From an uncultured Solobacterium sp. (GTDB lineage: Bacteria > Bacillota_I > Bacilli_A > Erysipelotrichales > Erysipelotrichaceae), in contig CALHUY010000052.1 in the NCBI GenBank assembly GCA_938039295.1, positions 1 to 64,000 of the forward strand: DNA of 64,000 nt, written 5' to 3'. Position 1 is the first letter of the stretch. Each line of letters begins with the position of its first letter. Below the pieces are notes generated by a model. That model saw only the letters and a list, made by a program, of their open reading frames with translations, did no database searches and was not told where the DNA came from. Both the position numbers and the translations under genes were made by a program. Shown here in pieces: positions 1-7,444 of this stretch.

Positions 1-492
1 TTTAACTACCGCTTTGATGGTATCGTATATGCCGTATTCGTATCACTTGGATTTGCGGCATTAGAAAATGTCTTCTATGTATTCAATTACGGAACAGGTG
101 TTGCACTACAACGTGCAGTTCTCACTATTCCAGGACATATGAGTTTTGCGGTATACATGGGCTTATACTACGGTCACGCTAAGGTATCTGAAGCTCTAAA
201 TAACCCTGACGCTAAGGCACTCAATCTAAAAGCAGCTTATGCATTTGCGGTATTACTGCATACCATCTTCGATGCAACACTCATGGTTGAATCAGATATT
301 GGACTTATTATCTTCTTTATCTTCGTTATCATCTTAGATGTCATTGTATACCGTACAATACGCTTAGAGTCTAAAAATGATATTCCTATCTTCCCACCAA
401 CAGAGGAAGATATTTACGCAGAGACACAATTATCACGACCATCTCCAATCGTTGAAATTACACACGATGTAAGTGAACGTGAAAAAATGTAA
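1..492 (+). CDS. PrsW family intramembrane metalloprotease, 3' part (5' end outside window)
   Basis: The reading frame is open from base 1 and ends at TAA 490-492, so the N-terminus lies outside the window. The visible part has the C-terminal core of the PrsW family: a YRFDGIVYAVFVSLGFAALE segment followed by NVFY, then RAVLTIPGHMSFAVYMG with its membrane histidine, and further hydrophobic segments. Known members are multi-pass membrane proteases; PrsW of B. subtilis cleaves an anti-sigma factor. The last 40 residues are a polar cytoplasmic-looking tail rich in Pro, Glu and Asp. The EExxK motif of the family would be upstream and cannot be checked. The FHA protein gene starts 47 bases downstream on the same strand, so the two may be co-transcribed. 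The substrate is unknown. Confidence 0.8.
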   Translation, partial: FNYRFDGIVYAVFVSLGFAALENVFYVFNYGTGVALQRAVLTIPGHMSFAVYMGLYYGHAKVSEALNNPDAKALNLKAAYAFAVLLHTIFDATLMVESDIGLIIFFIFVIILDVIVYRTIRLESKNDIPIFPPTEEDIYAETQLSRPSPIVEITHDVSEREKM

Positions 493-539
493 TGTTTGTT
501 GTATGATAAGGTTAACGATATTAATAAGAGGAGTAATTT

Positions 540-1256
540 ATGTTAAGTGATCCAACAATTGTCAAATTGATTATCATGGGCCTAGTAGGTACAAACGTTG
601 TTCTACTTCTAGCCGTTATCTATTTGGCATTTAAGAAAAATACATATTATGTAGATGCGGATGGAAATGATATTAGTACAACAAAAAAGCCACAGGCTAA
701 AAAAGTTGTGCAAGCTACACCAATCGCTCCAAAACCAGAACCAGTACAACAACCAAAGAAGAATGAAGAAGATGCACTCGCTGCGACAACAGTTCTTCCT
801 GATTTAGAAAGACCTGTTATGCCAGTATCCCCAGCAATCAAACCAGTAAAGGTTGATTCCTTGGATACACCAATTCGCGAAAAGAATAATGATGATTCCG
901 CAACATTATTTGAAGAAATCTTCTCTACAACAAACTTAGATGAAGCTGACCCTAAGATTCTTGTTACAATCAAAGTAGCAGGACAAGCAAAGGATCATAC
1001 AATCAGTAAATTACCATGCTTGATTGGTCGTGAAGCCACAAGTTGTGACCTTGTCATTAACGAACCGGCAATCAGCCGTAAACATGCACGCATATTGATT
1101 GAAAGTGATACATTCTATTTAGCAGATGTTTCTGAACATAATGGAACATACCTAAACGGAATTAAACTACCACCTCTTGGTAAGGCTCGTATCCACGAGG
1201 GAGATCATATCAACTTAGGACGTGCAGAAATCGTCATCAACCAAATTATTGACTAA
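540..1256 (+). CDS. Membrane-anchored FHA domain protein
   Basis: This 238-residue protein has one N-terminal membrane segment (about 9-30), a Pro/Lys/Glu-rich linker (45-140) and a C-terminal FHA domain (about 143-236). The FHA hallmarks are visible: GR at 163-164, SRKH at 179-182 and NGTYLNG at 201-207. FHA domains bind phosphothreonine peptides, so the protein probably reads Ser/Thr-kinase signalling at the membrane. The linker contains AATTVLP (81-87), which resembles the TTxL-type phospho-sites of FHA partner proteins; a related motif is repeated in the protein encoded at 31892-32833. The start is supported by a GAGGAG ribosome binding site. No kinase or phosphatase gene is visible in the window. 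A strong terminator follows. Confidence 0.85.
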   Translation: MLSDPTIVKLIIMGLVGTNVVLLLAVIYLAFKKNTYYVDADGNDISTTKKPQAKKVVQATPIAPKPEPVQQPKKNEEDALAATTVLPDLERPVMPVSPAIKPVKVDSLDTPIREKNNDDSATLFEEIFSTTNLDEADPKILVTIKVAGQAKDHTISKLPCLIGREATSCDLVINEPAISRKHARILIESDTFYLADVSEHNGTYLNGIKLPPLGKARIHEGDHINLGRAEIVINQIID

Positions 1257-1280
1257 AGATGCTTGCAAGCATCTTTTTTA
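1257..1280 (+). terminator. Intrinsic terminator after the FHA gene
   Basis: A GATGCTTGCAAGCATC hairpin follows the stop codon directly and leads into a run of six T. A near-identical hairpin recurs at 1621-1642. Confidence 0.85.
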
Positions 1281-1294
1281 ACTTCTCACAAAAA

Positions 1295-1321
1295 CAGGAT
1301 AAATCTATTCGAAATATCCTG
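1295..1321 (-). terminator. Terminator of the small minus-strand gene
   Basis: CAGGATA and TATCCTG form a 7-bp stem. Read on the minus strand, the hairpin follows the 54-residue reading frame and leads into TTTTTG. Confidence 0.5.
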
Positions 1322-1347
1322 CCTTTTCTATAAATATTCAATTTAAT

Positions 1348-1512
1348 TTAATACTGCTTATTTTGTGTTCTACGATATATAAATATAAATAAAAGAGAAA
1401 GTATAATCGTAATCAAAAAGGAAAGCTCTGGTAATTTCATTTTAAATAAGAAATATTGTTGTATTCCATTAATTACTGCATATATCACAAACAATTTTAT
1501 GTCATTCTTCAT
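1348..1512 (-). CDS. Small membrane protein, 54 residues, function unknown
   Basis: An ATG at 1510-1512 on the minus strand opens a 54-codon frame ending with TAA at 1348-1350. A very good ribosome binding site (AAGGGGGAG) sits just upstream, which is the main reason to call it real. The product is MKNDIKLFVIYAV..., with one hydrophobic segment near the N-terminus, a second from about residue 30 to 46, and a basic C-terminus (YRRTQNK), so it may span the membrane twice. No family is recognised. It lies alone in a 436-base gap between two + strand genes and is followed by its own hairpin. Two nearly identical + strand terminators flank it. Confidence 0.6.
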   Translation of the reverse strand: MKNDIKLFVIYAVINGIQQYFLFKMKLPELSFLITIILSLLFIFIYRRTQNKQY

Positions 1513-1620
1513 TTTTTCTCCCCCTTTGTTATATCTAATTAAATTGTATGCCTATCGTGGATAAATAACTAGACTTCACACTCCTGTTTCTAAGTTGCAT
1601 AATTACTCATATTGTTCAAT

Positions 1621-1642
1621 GATGCTTACGAGCATCTTTTTT
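1621..1642 (+). terminator. Second copy of the GATGCT hairpin
   Basis: GATGCTTACGAGCATC is followed by seven T. It differs by only a few loop bases from the terminator at 1257-1280. No + strand gene ends directly before it, so it is an orphan terminator or a duplicate. Confidence 0.55.
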
Positions 1643-1692
1643 TCTGATTCTATACAATAATGATGTATGATTAACGGGTATGGAGGTTCACT

Positions 1693-4590
1693 ATGAATTT
1701 AGAACTAAACAACAAGCTACATGGATTTGTCCTTGAACAAATCAAAGATATTGAAGACGCAAAAGGAACTTTATATATGTTCCGTCACGAACAAACAAAC
1801 GCAGAACTCTGCTGGTTAAAACGTGATGACAACAACAAGACTTTTGCGATTACTTTTAAAACAATCCCTGATAACGATACAGGTGTTTTCCACATTCTAG
1901 AACACAGTGTTTTAAATGGTTCAAAGAAATATCCTGTACGTGAACCATTTGTAGAACTATTAAAGAGTAGTTTACAAACATTCTTAAATGCTTTTACGTA
2001 TCCAGATAAAACAATGTATCCGGTAAGTAGCCGCAACAACAAAGACTACATGAACCTCATTTCTGTATATATGGATGCGGTATTCCAACCGGCCATCTAC
2101 ACAAACCCAAATATCTTCTTACAAGAAGGTTGGCATTATCAGATTCATGATGTAAATGAAGAGATGGAATATAGTGGTGTTGTACTCAACGAGATGAAGG
2201 GTGCCTTCTCCTCTGTTGATGAAACAATCGTAGATGAACTCAATCGTATGTTATTCCCTGACAACTGCTATAAGTATGTATCTGGTGGTGACCCACGTTA
2301 TATTACAGATTTAACATACGAACAATTTATTGAAACACACCAAAAGTTCTATCATCCATCCAATGCTCGTATTTGGGTAGATGGTAACTTAGATATTGAT
2401 GAAGTACTTCGCTTTATCCATGAAGAATACTTTGTTAACTATCAAAAGGAAGAAATGGATTTTGCAATACCGATGCAGAAGGTTCTACCAGCTGTACACA
2501 ATTGTATCTCCTACGAAGTCAGTGAAAATGAACCTACAGAAAATCGCTCTCATATCTCTTTTGCGAAGATTATTTCTACATACGATTCTTATGTACAGAA
2601 TATCGCATGGTCTGCACTATCTTCTACATTAGTAGCCAACAATGAATCACCACTAAAAAAAGCTATCCTCGATAACAACCTTGGTGAAGATGTTGATTTA
2701 GACTTATATGATGGTATCCAACAGCCGTGGCTCGTCTTAACTATTCGTAATACAGACGCAGAGAAGTATGATGCAATTCATGAAACACTACGCTCTACAA
2801 CAAGCGAGCTTGTAGAGAATGGCTTAGACCATGAAGAACTACACGCAATCATCAACCAGATGGAATTCCGTTACCGTGAGAGTCACGAACCTGCGGGACT
2901 AATGTATGGACAACGTGCAATGGATAGTTGGTTATATGGTGGTGATCCAGCAGAACCATTATCCAATGGGAAGATATTCGATATCCTACGTGAAAAGATT
3001 GAACAGGGATATTTTGAAGAACTCTTAGCATCCTTCTTATTAGATGAGGAACATCTAAACTCTCTTACAGTTGTGCCATCCACAACAATGGGTGCCCAGC
3101 GTATCGCAGATGAAAAGAAGCGCCTAGCAGATATCAAGGCTTCCAGCCAAGAGAATGTTCTAAAATATATCGAACAAAACAAGGCATTAGACCTTTGGCA
3201 ACAATCTACCGACACAAAGGAACAGCTAGCTACCCTACCAAAGATTCATCTTTCAGAGATTGATGAAAAGCCAGAAGACCTTCCACTACAAATTGAAAAA
3301 GTACAGTCTGTTAAGACACTGGTTCACCCTGCACAAGAATCAGGTATTGTATACCTCTTCTTCTACTTCTCACTTGCAGGAATTACAATCAAACATTTAC
3401 CAGTAGTTGGATTATTTACCGATTTACTCATGAACCTACCAACTACAAAGAAGACAGTTCGCCAGTTACAACGCGCTGTACGCAAAGACCTTGGTTCATT
3501 AAATATCGTTACAGACGTATACTCACCAGATAACCGTTCTGATGCATGTATTCCAGTCCTTGCGGTATCCTGTTCTGTACTTGAAAGAAATGTAGATAAG
3601 GTTGTTCCACTGATCTTAGAAGTAATCAAAGATACAAAGTTTACAAAGGAAGAAATCTTACCTATCCTCAAACAAGGCAACGAAGGCGCAAGACAATCCA
3701 TCATCATGAATGGACATTCCTTCGCAATGCGTCGTGTATCTGCACACCATAGTGCTGAAGGAGTATTCCGTGAATATATCGGTGGATATGAAAATGCATT
3801 ATTTAGTAAGCAGTTAGAAGATCACTACGATGAGATGATTGATGAAGTAATCAATGAGTTTGAAATGTATCAGGAAGTATTATTCTCTAAGGATCGTCTG
3901 ATTGCGAGTATAACTGGTGAACATTTAGATATCGTAAAAGAATTCATCGCTGGTATCAATCGCATTGAAGCACAGGGTAACGTTGTACACTACCCACTCT
4001 TACAAGAACCAAAAGAAGCACTACAGATTCCTGCAGGTATCTCCTACTCTGCCGCAGGTACTAACATCAAATCCTTCGACTTTGAATATGATCCACGCTT
4101 GCAGGTAATCGCTCATCTATTGACCTACGATTATCTATGGACCGAAGTCCGTGTGAAAGGTAACGCGTATGGTACAGGCTTTAGCGCCAATCCAAACGGA
4201 AATATCGCCGCATACTCCTATCGTGACCCAAGTCCTCTTCATTCTATCGAGGTCTACAGAGATACATACAAACGTATCAAGCAACTCGCAGAGGATGAAC
4301 ATACTGATTTAGCTGGATACATCATTGGTACAATCGCTGCTGCAGAACCACTTCTATCACCAGCTGCGAAAGTACGTCTAGCAGATATTCGTTATTTCCG
4401 TAATACCACATACGAAAACTTATGTGCTGCACGCAAGAAAGTTCTTTCTATGACAAGAGAAGATCTAGCAAGATACGTAGAACTCTTTGAAAAGGCATTA
4501 CAAAATCCAACATCCTGCATTGTCGCAAACGCAGAAACAATTGAACAATGTAAGGAAGAAGGCTATACAATCCTTGATCCACTCTCTTAA
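1693..4590 (+). CDS. M16C family zinc metallopeptidase (PreP/insulinase type)
   Basis: The product is 965 residues, the usual size for the single-chain M16C group (presequence-protease type). The inverted zinc motif HxxEH is present as HILEH (67-71), followed by the typical NGSKKYPVREPF segment. The distal glutamate region is VVLNEMKGAFSS. Family members form a two-half clamshell that degrades peptides in a closed chamber. No signal peptide is seen, so a cytoplasmic peptidase is expected. The start has a GGAGGT ribosome binding site at good spacing. The gene stands alone, with a terminator on each side. Third codon positions are C-rich although the gene is on the + strand, as elsewhere left of the origin. 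Confidence 0.9.
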   Translation: MNLELNNKLHGFVLEQIKDIEDAKGTLYMFRHEQTNAELCWLKRDDNNKTFAITFKTIPDNDTGVFHILEHSVLNGSKKYPVREPFVELLKSSLQTFLNAFTYPDKTMYPVSSRNNKDYMNLISVYMDAVFQPAIYTNPNIFLQEGWHYQIHDVNEEMEYSGVVLNEMKGAFSSVDETIVDELNRMLFPDNCYKYVSGGDPRYITDLTYEQFIETHQKFYHPSNARIWVDGNLDIDEVLRFIHEEYFVNYQKEEMDFAIPMQKVLPAVHNCISYEVSENEPTENRSHISFAKIISTYDSYVQNIAWSALSSTLVANNESPLKKAILDNNLGEDVDLDLYDGIQQPWLVLTIRNTDAEKYDAIHETLRSTTSELVENGLDHEELHAIINQMEFRYRESHEPAGLMYGQRAMDSWLYGGDPAEPLSNGKIFDILREKIEQGYFEELLASFLLDEEHLNSLTVVPSTTMGAQRIADEKKRLADIKASSQENVLKYIEQNKALDLWQQSTDTKEQLATLPKIHLSEIDEKPEDLPLQIEKVQSVKTLVHPAQESGIVYLFFYFSLAGITIKHLPVVGLFTDLLMNLPTTKKTVRQLQRAVRKDLGSLNIVTDVYSPDNRSDACIPVLAVSCSVLERNVDKVVPLILEVIKDTKFTKEEILPILKQGNEGARQSIIMNGHSFAMRRVSAHHSAEGVFREYIGGYENALFSKQLEDHYDEMIDEVINEFEMYQEVLFSKDRLIASITGEHLDIVKEFIAGINRIEAQGNVVHYPLLQEPKEALQIPAGISYSAAGTNIKSFDFEYDPRLQVIAHLLTYDYLWTEVRVKGNAYGTGFSANPNGNIAAYSYRDPSPLHSIEVYRDTYKRIKQLAEDEHTDLAGYIIGTIAAAEPLLSPAAKVRLADIRYFRNTTYENLCAARKKVLSMTREDLARYVELFEKALQNPTSCIVANAETIEQCKEEGYTILDPLS

Positions 4591-4613
4591 AAACGGCTGA
4601 AAATGCCGTTTTT
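4591..4613 (+). terminator. Terminator after the M16C peptidase gene
   Basis: AAACGGC and GCCGTTT pair across a 7-base loop and are followed by T-rich sequence, directly after the stop codon. Confidence 0.8.
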
Positions 4614-4711
4614 ATTGTATAAATGTGTCTAACTTTCACTAAAAATGAAATATTTTCAGGTTAGTTATTTCTAACATGCGAAAAAATCACAAACTTCTTT
4701 GAGCAAAGGTG

Positions 4712-4747
4712 TTGAATTCAAAATAAATCATTCTATAATGATAATAG
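4712..4747 (+). promoter_or_regulatory. Promoter with overlapping PerR/Fur-type box
   Basis: TTGAAT (4712-4717) and TATAAT (4734-4739) are 16 bp apart. CTATAATGATAATAG (4733-4747) covers the -10 element and matches the B. subtilis PerR box TTATAATNATTATAA at 12 of 14 defined positions. This predicts repression, probably autoregulatory, of the regulator and the rubrerythrin gene behind it. Confidence 0.7.
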
Positions 4748-4766
4748 TTCTCAATAAGTGGTGATT

Positions 4767-5186
4767 ATGAAAAGAAGACAGACTTATCAAAAACAAGAAA
4801 TATTAAATATTATCCAAGGAATTGGAACGCATATGACTGCGGAAGAAGTTAAGTCTGCTTTGGATCAAAAGGAGACCGGAATTGGTTTAGCAACTGTATA
4901 TCGTAATCTCAATCTTCTCGTCCAAGAAGGTGTGATTCGTAAGTATACAGGTGAAGGCTATAACTTCTATGATGGTAATCCTGCTCCACACGATCACTTA
5001 CGTTGTACAAAGTGCGGAAAGATGATCGACCTTGGTGAAATGCCTTATGACTCTTGCCCAGATGAAAAGGTAGAAAAATTCACCGGTGGAAAAGTATTCA
5101 GTCATGTCACTATTTTTGAGGGAATTTGCAAAGATTGTCTAAATGAGGAGGACACAAGCAATGGAATTAAAGGGTTCAAAAACTGA
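4767..5186 (+). CDS. PerR/Fur family peroxide or metal regulator
   Basis: A 139-residue Fur-superfamily repressor. The N-terminal winged helix contains [11 protein letters not shown] and [12 protein letters not shown]. The C-terminal metal-binding half has HDHLRCTKC (75-83) and a second Cys pair, CKDC (121-124), the structural zinc site. I chose the ATG at 4767; the in-frame GTG codons at 4758 and 4761 are less likely. A PerR-type box overlaps its promoter and rubrerythrin follows directly, so peroxide sensing (PerR) is favoured over iron sensing (Fur). That choice is an inference from context. The 3' end overlaps the rubrerythrin start by 26 bases, and the rubrerythrin ribosome binding site lies inside this gene. 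Confidence 0.85.
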   Translation: MKRRQTYQKQEILNIIQGIGTHMTAEEVKSALDQKETGIGLATVYRNLNLLVQEGVIRKYTGEGYNFYDGNPAPHDHLRCTKCGKMIDLGEMPYDSCPDEKVEKFTGGKVFSHVTIFEGICKDCLNEEDTSNGIKGFKN

Positions 5187-5700
5187 AAAGAATTTAAATG
5201 ATGCATTCGCTGGCGAGTCAATGGCTCGCAACAAGTACACTTTCTTCGCTGAAAAGGCTCGTGAAGAAGGTTACGAACAAATCGCAAACATCTTCTTAGA
5301 AACAGCACGTAACGAACAGGAACACGCTAAGCAGTGGTTCATCGCATTATGCGGTGGCGCTATCCCAACAACTCATGAATGCTTACAGATGGGTGTTGAT
5401 GGTGAAAACTACGAGTGGACAGACATGTACAAGAGAATGGCTCAAGAAGCTCGTGAAGAAGGATTCACACGTATCGCAGCTCAGATGGACATGGTAGCTA
5501 AGGTTGAAAAGGAACACGAAGAAAGATACGAGAAGTTAAAGGCTAATGTCTTAAACTCTCAAGTATTCGAAAAGGACGAGCCAGTAGTATGGCAGTGCGA
5601 AATCTGTGGTTATACAATTGAGTCCAAGAAGGCTCCTAAGATTTGCCCACTCTGCAGCTACAAGGAAAGCTTCTTCGAAGTTAAGAAGGAAAATTACTAA
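5161..5700 (+). CDS. rbr: Rubrerythrin
   Basis: The product has 179 residues. The N-terminal ferritin-like four-helix domain carries the di-iron motifs E52xxH55 and E116xxH119. The C-terminal rubredoxin-like domain has Cys pairs at 146/149 and 162/165. Rubrerythrins reduce hydrogen peroxide to water in anaerobes and microaerophiles, taking electrons through the rubredoxin domain. I chose the ATG at 5161, with AGGAGG at 5146-5151, rather than the upstream in-frame ATG at 5143, which overlaps that ribosome binding site. It is co-transcribed with the PerR-like gene, which fits a peroxide-induced operon. A terminator follows. Confidence 0.95.
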   Translation: MELKGSKTEKNLNDAFAGESMARNKYTFFAEKAREEGYEQIANIFLETARNEQEHAKQWFIALCGGAIPTTHECLQMGVDGENYEWTDMYKRMAQEAREEGFTRIAAQMDMVAKVEKEHEERYEKLKANVLNSQVFEKDEPVVWQCEICGYTIESKKAPKICPLCSYKESFFEVKKENY

Positions 5701-5714
5701 AATTTATCCCTTCG

Positions 5715-5739
5715 GATGGTATGAAAATACCATCTTTTT
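5715..5739 (+). terminator. Terminator after rubrerythrin
   Basis: GATGGTA and TACCATC pair across a six-base loop, followed by TTTTT. Confidence 0.85.
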
Positions 5740-5775
5740 CTTTATGATTATGTTAGTGAAAAAGAGGAACATCAT

Positions 5776-6654
5776 ATGTCACAAGAAATCTATGTGAAAC
5801 CCAAGAAAGTTACAGCCTTAAATATCCTACTTATTCTAATAGGATCATCTCTATACGCATTATCAGTAAACTTCTTTTTAGTACCTTTAAAGCTTTACTC
5901 TGGTGGAGTTCCTGGTACAGCACAGATGTTAAGAACAGTATTCTTTTCTAATGTGCATCATGTGGATACTGCAGGTCTGATCAACCTTGCGTTTAATATC
6001 CCACTCTTTCTTCTTGCTTTAAAGAAGATGAAGAAACGCATGGTTGTAGGAACAGTGTTATCCGTCGCCTTACAAACAATTATCTTTACATATATCATCG
6101 CCCCTACTGCACCTATCCTTGATGATAAACTTGCATGTATTGTCATTGCTGGATTATTGGGTGGCGTTGGATGCGGATTGATACTTACCAATAGTGCAAG
6201 TGCAGGAGGCTTAGATTTATTAGGTCTATATCTAAGTCATAAGTCAAAGAAGATTTCTGTAGGAATCTTTAATGTTATTTACAATATTATTCTATATACA
6301 TTAATGGCAATACTATTTGATGTCTCAACTGCACTATACTCTATTATCTATATTGTTGTATTCTCTGTGACAATTGATCGTTGGCATTATCAAAATATTG
6401 AAGTTGAACTTATGATTTTTACACATGTTCCTGAAGTTAAACAGATGATCATGCATGAATACGCAAGAGGTGTTACTTGTTGGGATGGTAAAGGTGCTTA
6501 TACCAACAATCACACAGAAGTACTCGTTACAATTGTCGCAAAAAGTGAGGTTTCTTCCGTTCAAAGAGAGATCCGGAAACTTGATCCAAATGCCTTCGTA
6601 ATCGCTCATACACGTGTTTCTGTATCCGGAGGATACCAAAAACGCCTAGTTTAG
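5776..6654 (+). CDS. YitT family membrane protein (DUF161 + DUF2179)
   Basis: A 292-residue protein. Hydrophobic segments at about 13-34, 66-83, 90-110, 118-137, 163-182 and 186-203 form the YitT membrane domain, which contains FLVPLKLYSGGVPGTAQ and the SASAGGLDLLGLYLS signature. The C-terminal soluble part (about 209-290) is a DUF2179-like domain (TEVLVTIVAKSEV... ending DPNAFVIAHTRVSVSGGY). Members are widespread in Bacillota; their transported substrate, if any, is not established. A GAGGAA ribosome binding site supports the start. It is flanked by terminators or AT-rich spacers and appears monocistronic. Confidence 0.85.
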   Translation: MSQEIYVKPKKVTALNILLILIGSSLYALSVNFFLVPLKLYSGGVPGTAQMLRTVFFSNVHHVDTAGLINLAFNIPLFLLALKKMKKRMVVGTVLSVALQTIIFTYIIAPTAPILDDKLACIVIAGLLGGVGCGLILTNSASAGGLDLLGLYLSHKSKKISVGIFNVIYNIILYTLMAILFDVSTALYSIIYIVVFSVTIDRWHYQNIEVELMIFTHVPEVKQMIMHEYARGVTCWDGKGAYTNNHTEVLVTIVAKSEVSSVQREIRKLDPNAFVIAHTRVSVSGGYQKRLV

Positions 6655-6667
6655 CACTAAAAATGCG

Positions 6668-6689
6668 ATAAATAGTGGATTTATTTTTT
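6668..6689 (+). terminator. Weak AT-rich terminator
   Basis: ATAAAT and ATTTAT form a short stem followed by TTTTTT. The low GC content makes this uncertain. Confidence 0.4.
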
Positions 6690-6730
6690 CTTTGTGATAC
6701 ATTTTTTATTGTAGAAATCGTGAGGAACAT

Positions 6731-7444
6731 ATGAAAACAACACATACAATTTTAATTGTGGATGACGATATAGATATTTTAGAAGCCCTGAAAATCTATT
6801 TATCTAAAGACGAGTATCATTTATTAACTGCTCGAAATGGAAAAGATGCCGTCGATATCGTTAAATCAGAAACTGTGGATTTGGTATTAATGGATATTAT
6901 GATGCCCATTATGGATGGCATTAAAGCAACCGAAGAAATTCGTAAACTTACAAATATCCCAATTATCTTACTAACTGCAAAGAGTGAGGATAGTGATAAG
7001 GTTGCAGGTTTAGATTGCGGTGCTGATGACTATATCACAAAACCTTTCAATCCATCTGAAGTCTTAGCACGTATTAACTCACAGTTAAGAAGATATCACC
7101 AACTCGGTGGCGTCAGTGCTGATTCAAATGAGCTTGTGATTGGTGGAATTGTTTTAGATGACTCCACAAAGAAAGTAACTGTTGATGATAACGAAGTTGC
7201 TCTAACACCTATGGAATTTGGTATTTTAAAGATGTTGATGAAACAGCCAGGAAAAGTATTTACTTCCGCTGAAATTTATAAAAATGTATGGAATGATGAA
7301 CCAATTGGTAGTGAATCTGTTATCGCTGTTCATATCCGTCACTTACGTGAAAAGATTGAGATTGATCCATCTGAGCCAAGATATATCAAAGTAGTTTGGG
7401 GACAAGGCTATAAGATGGAGGATAGTCATGAAAGAGCGCAGTAA
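6731..7444 (+). CDS. OmpR/PhoB family response regulator
   Basis: A 237-residue two-domain regulator. The receiver domain (1-120) has the acidic pocket D11-D13, the phosphoacceptor D55 (LVLMDIMMP), the T in LLTAKS and the K in ITKPF. A winged-helix DNA-binding domain (about 135-233) contains LTPMEFGILKML and VIAVHIRHLREKIE. The partner kinase gene overlaps its 3' end by 17 bases, so the two are translationally coupled. It probably acts as a phosphorylation-dependent transcription factor. Target genes cannot be named; the neighbours (YitT upstream, addA convergent downstream) give no direct clue. Confidence 0.95.
   Translation: MKTTHTILIVDDDIDILEALKIYLSKDEYHLLTARNGKDAVDIVKSETVDLVLMDIMMPIMDGIKATEEIRKLTNIPIILLTAKSEDSDKVAGLDCGADDYITKPFNPSEVLARINSQLRRYHQLGGVSADSNELVIGGIVLDDSTKKVTVDDNEVALTPMEFGILKMLMKQPGKVFTSAEIYKNVWNDEPIGSESVIAVHIRHLREKIEIDPSEPRYIKVVWGQGYKMEDSHERAQ

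Noticed and set aside
647..973. Long minus-strand open frame inside the FHA gene
   Set aside because: No ribosome binding site, low-complexity Ser/Phe-rich product, fully inside a gene with recognisable domains. The same applies to the antisense frames within mfd, gyrA, fhs and the EIIC-like gene.
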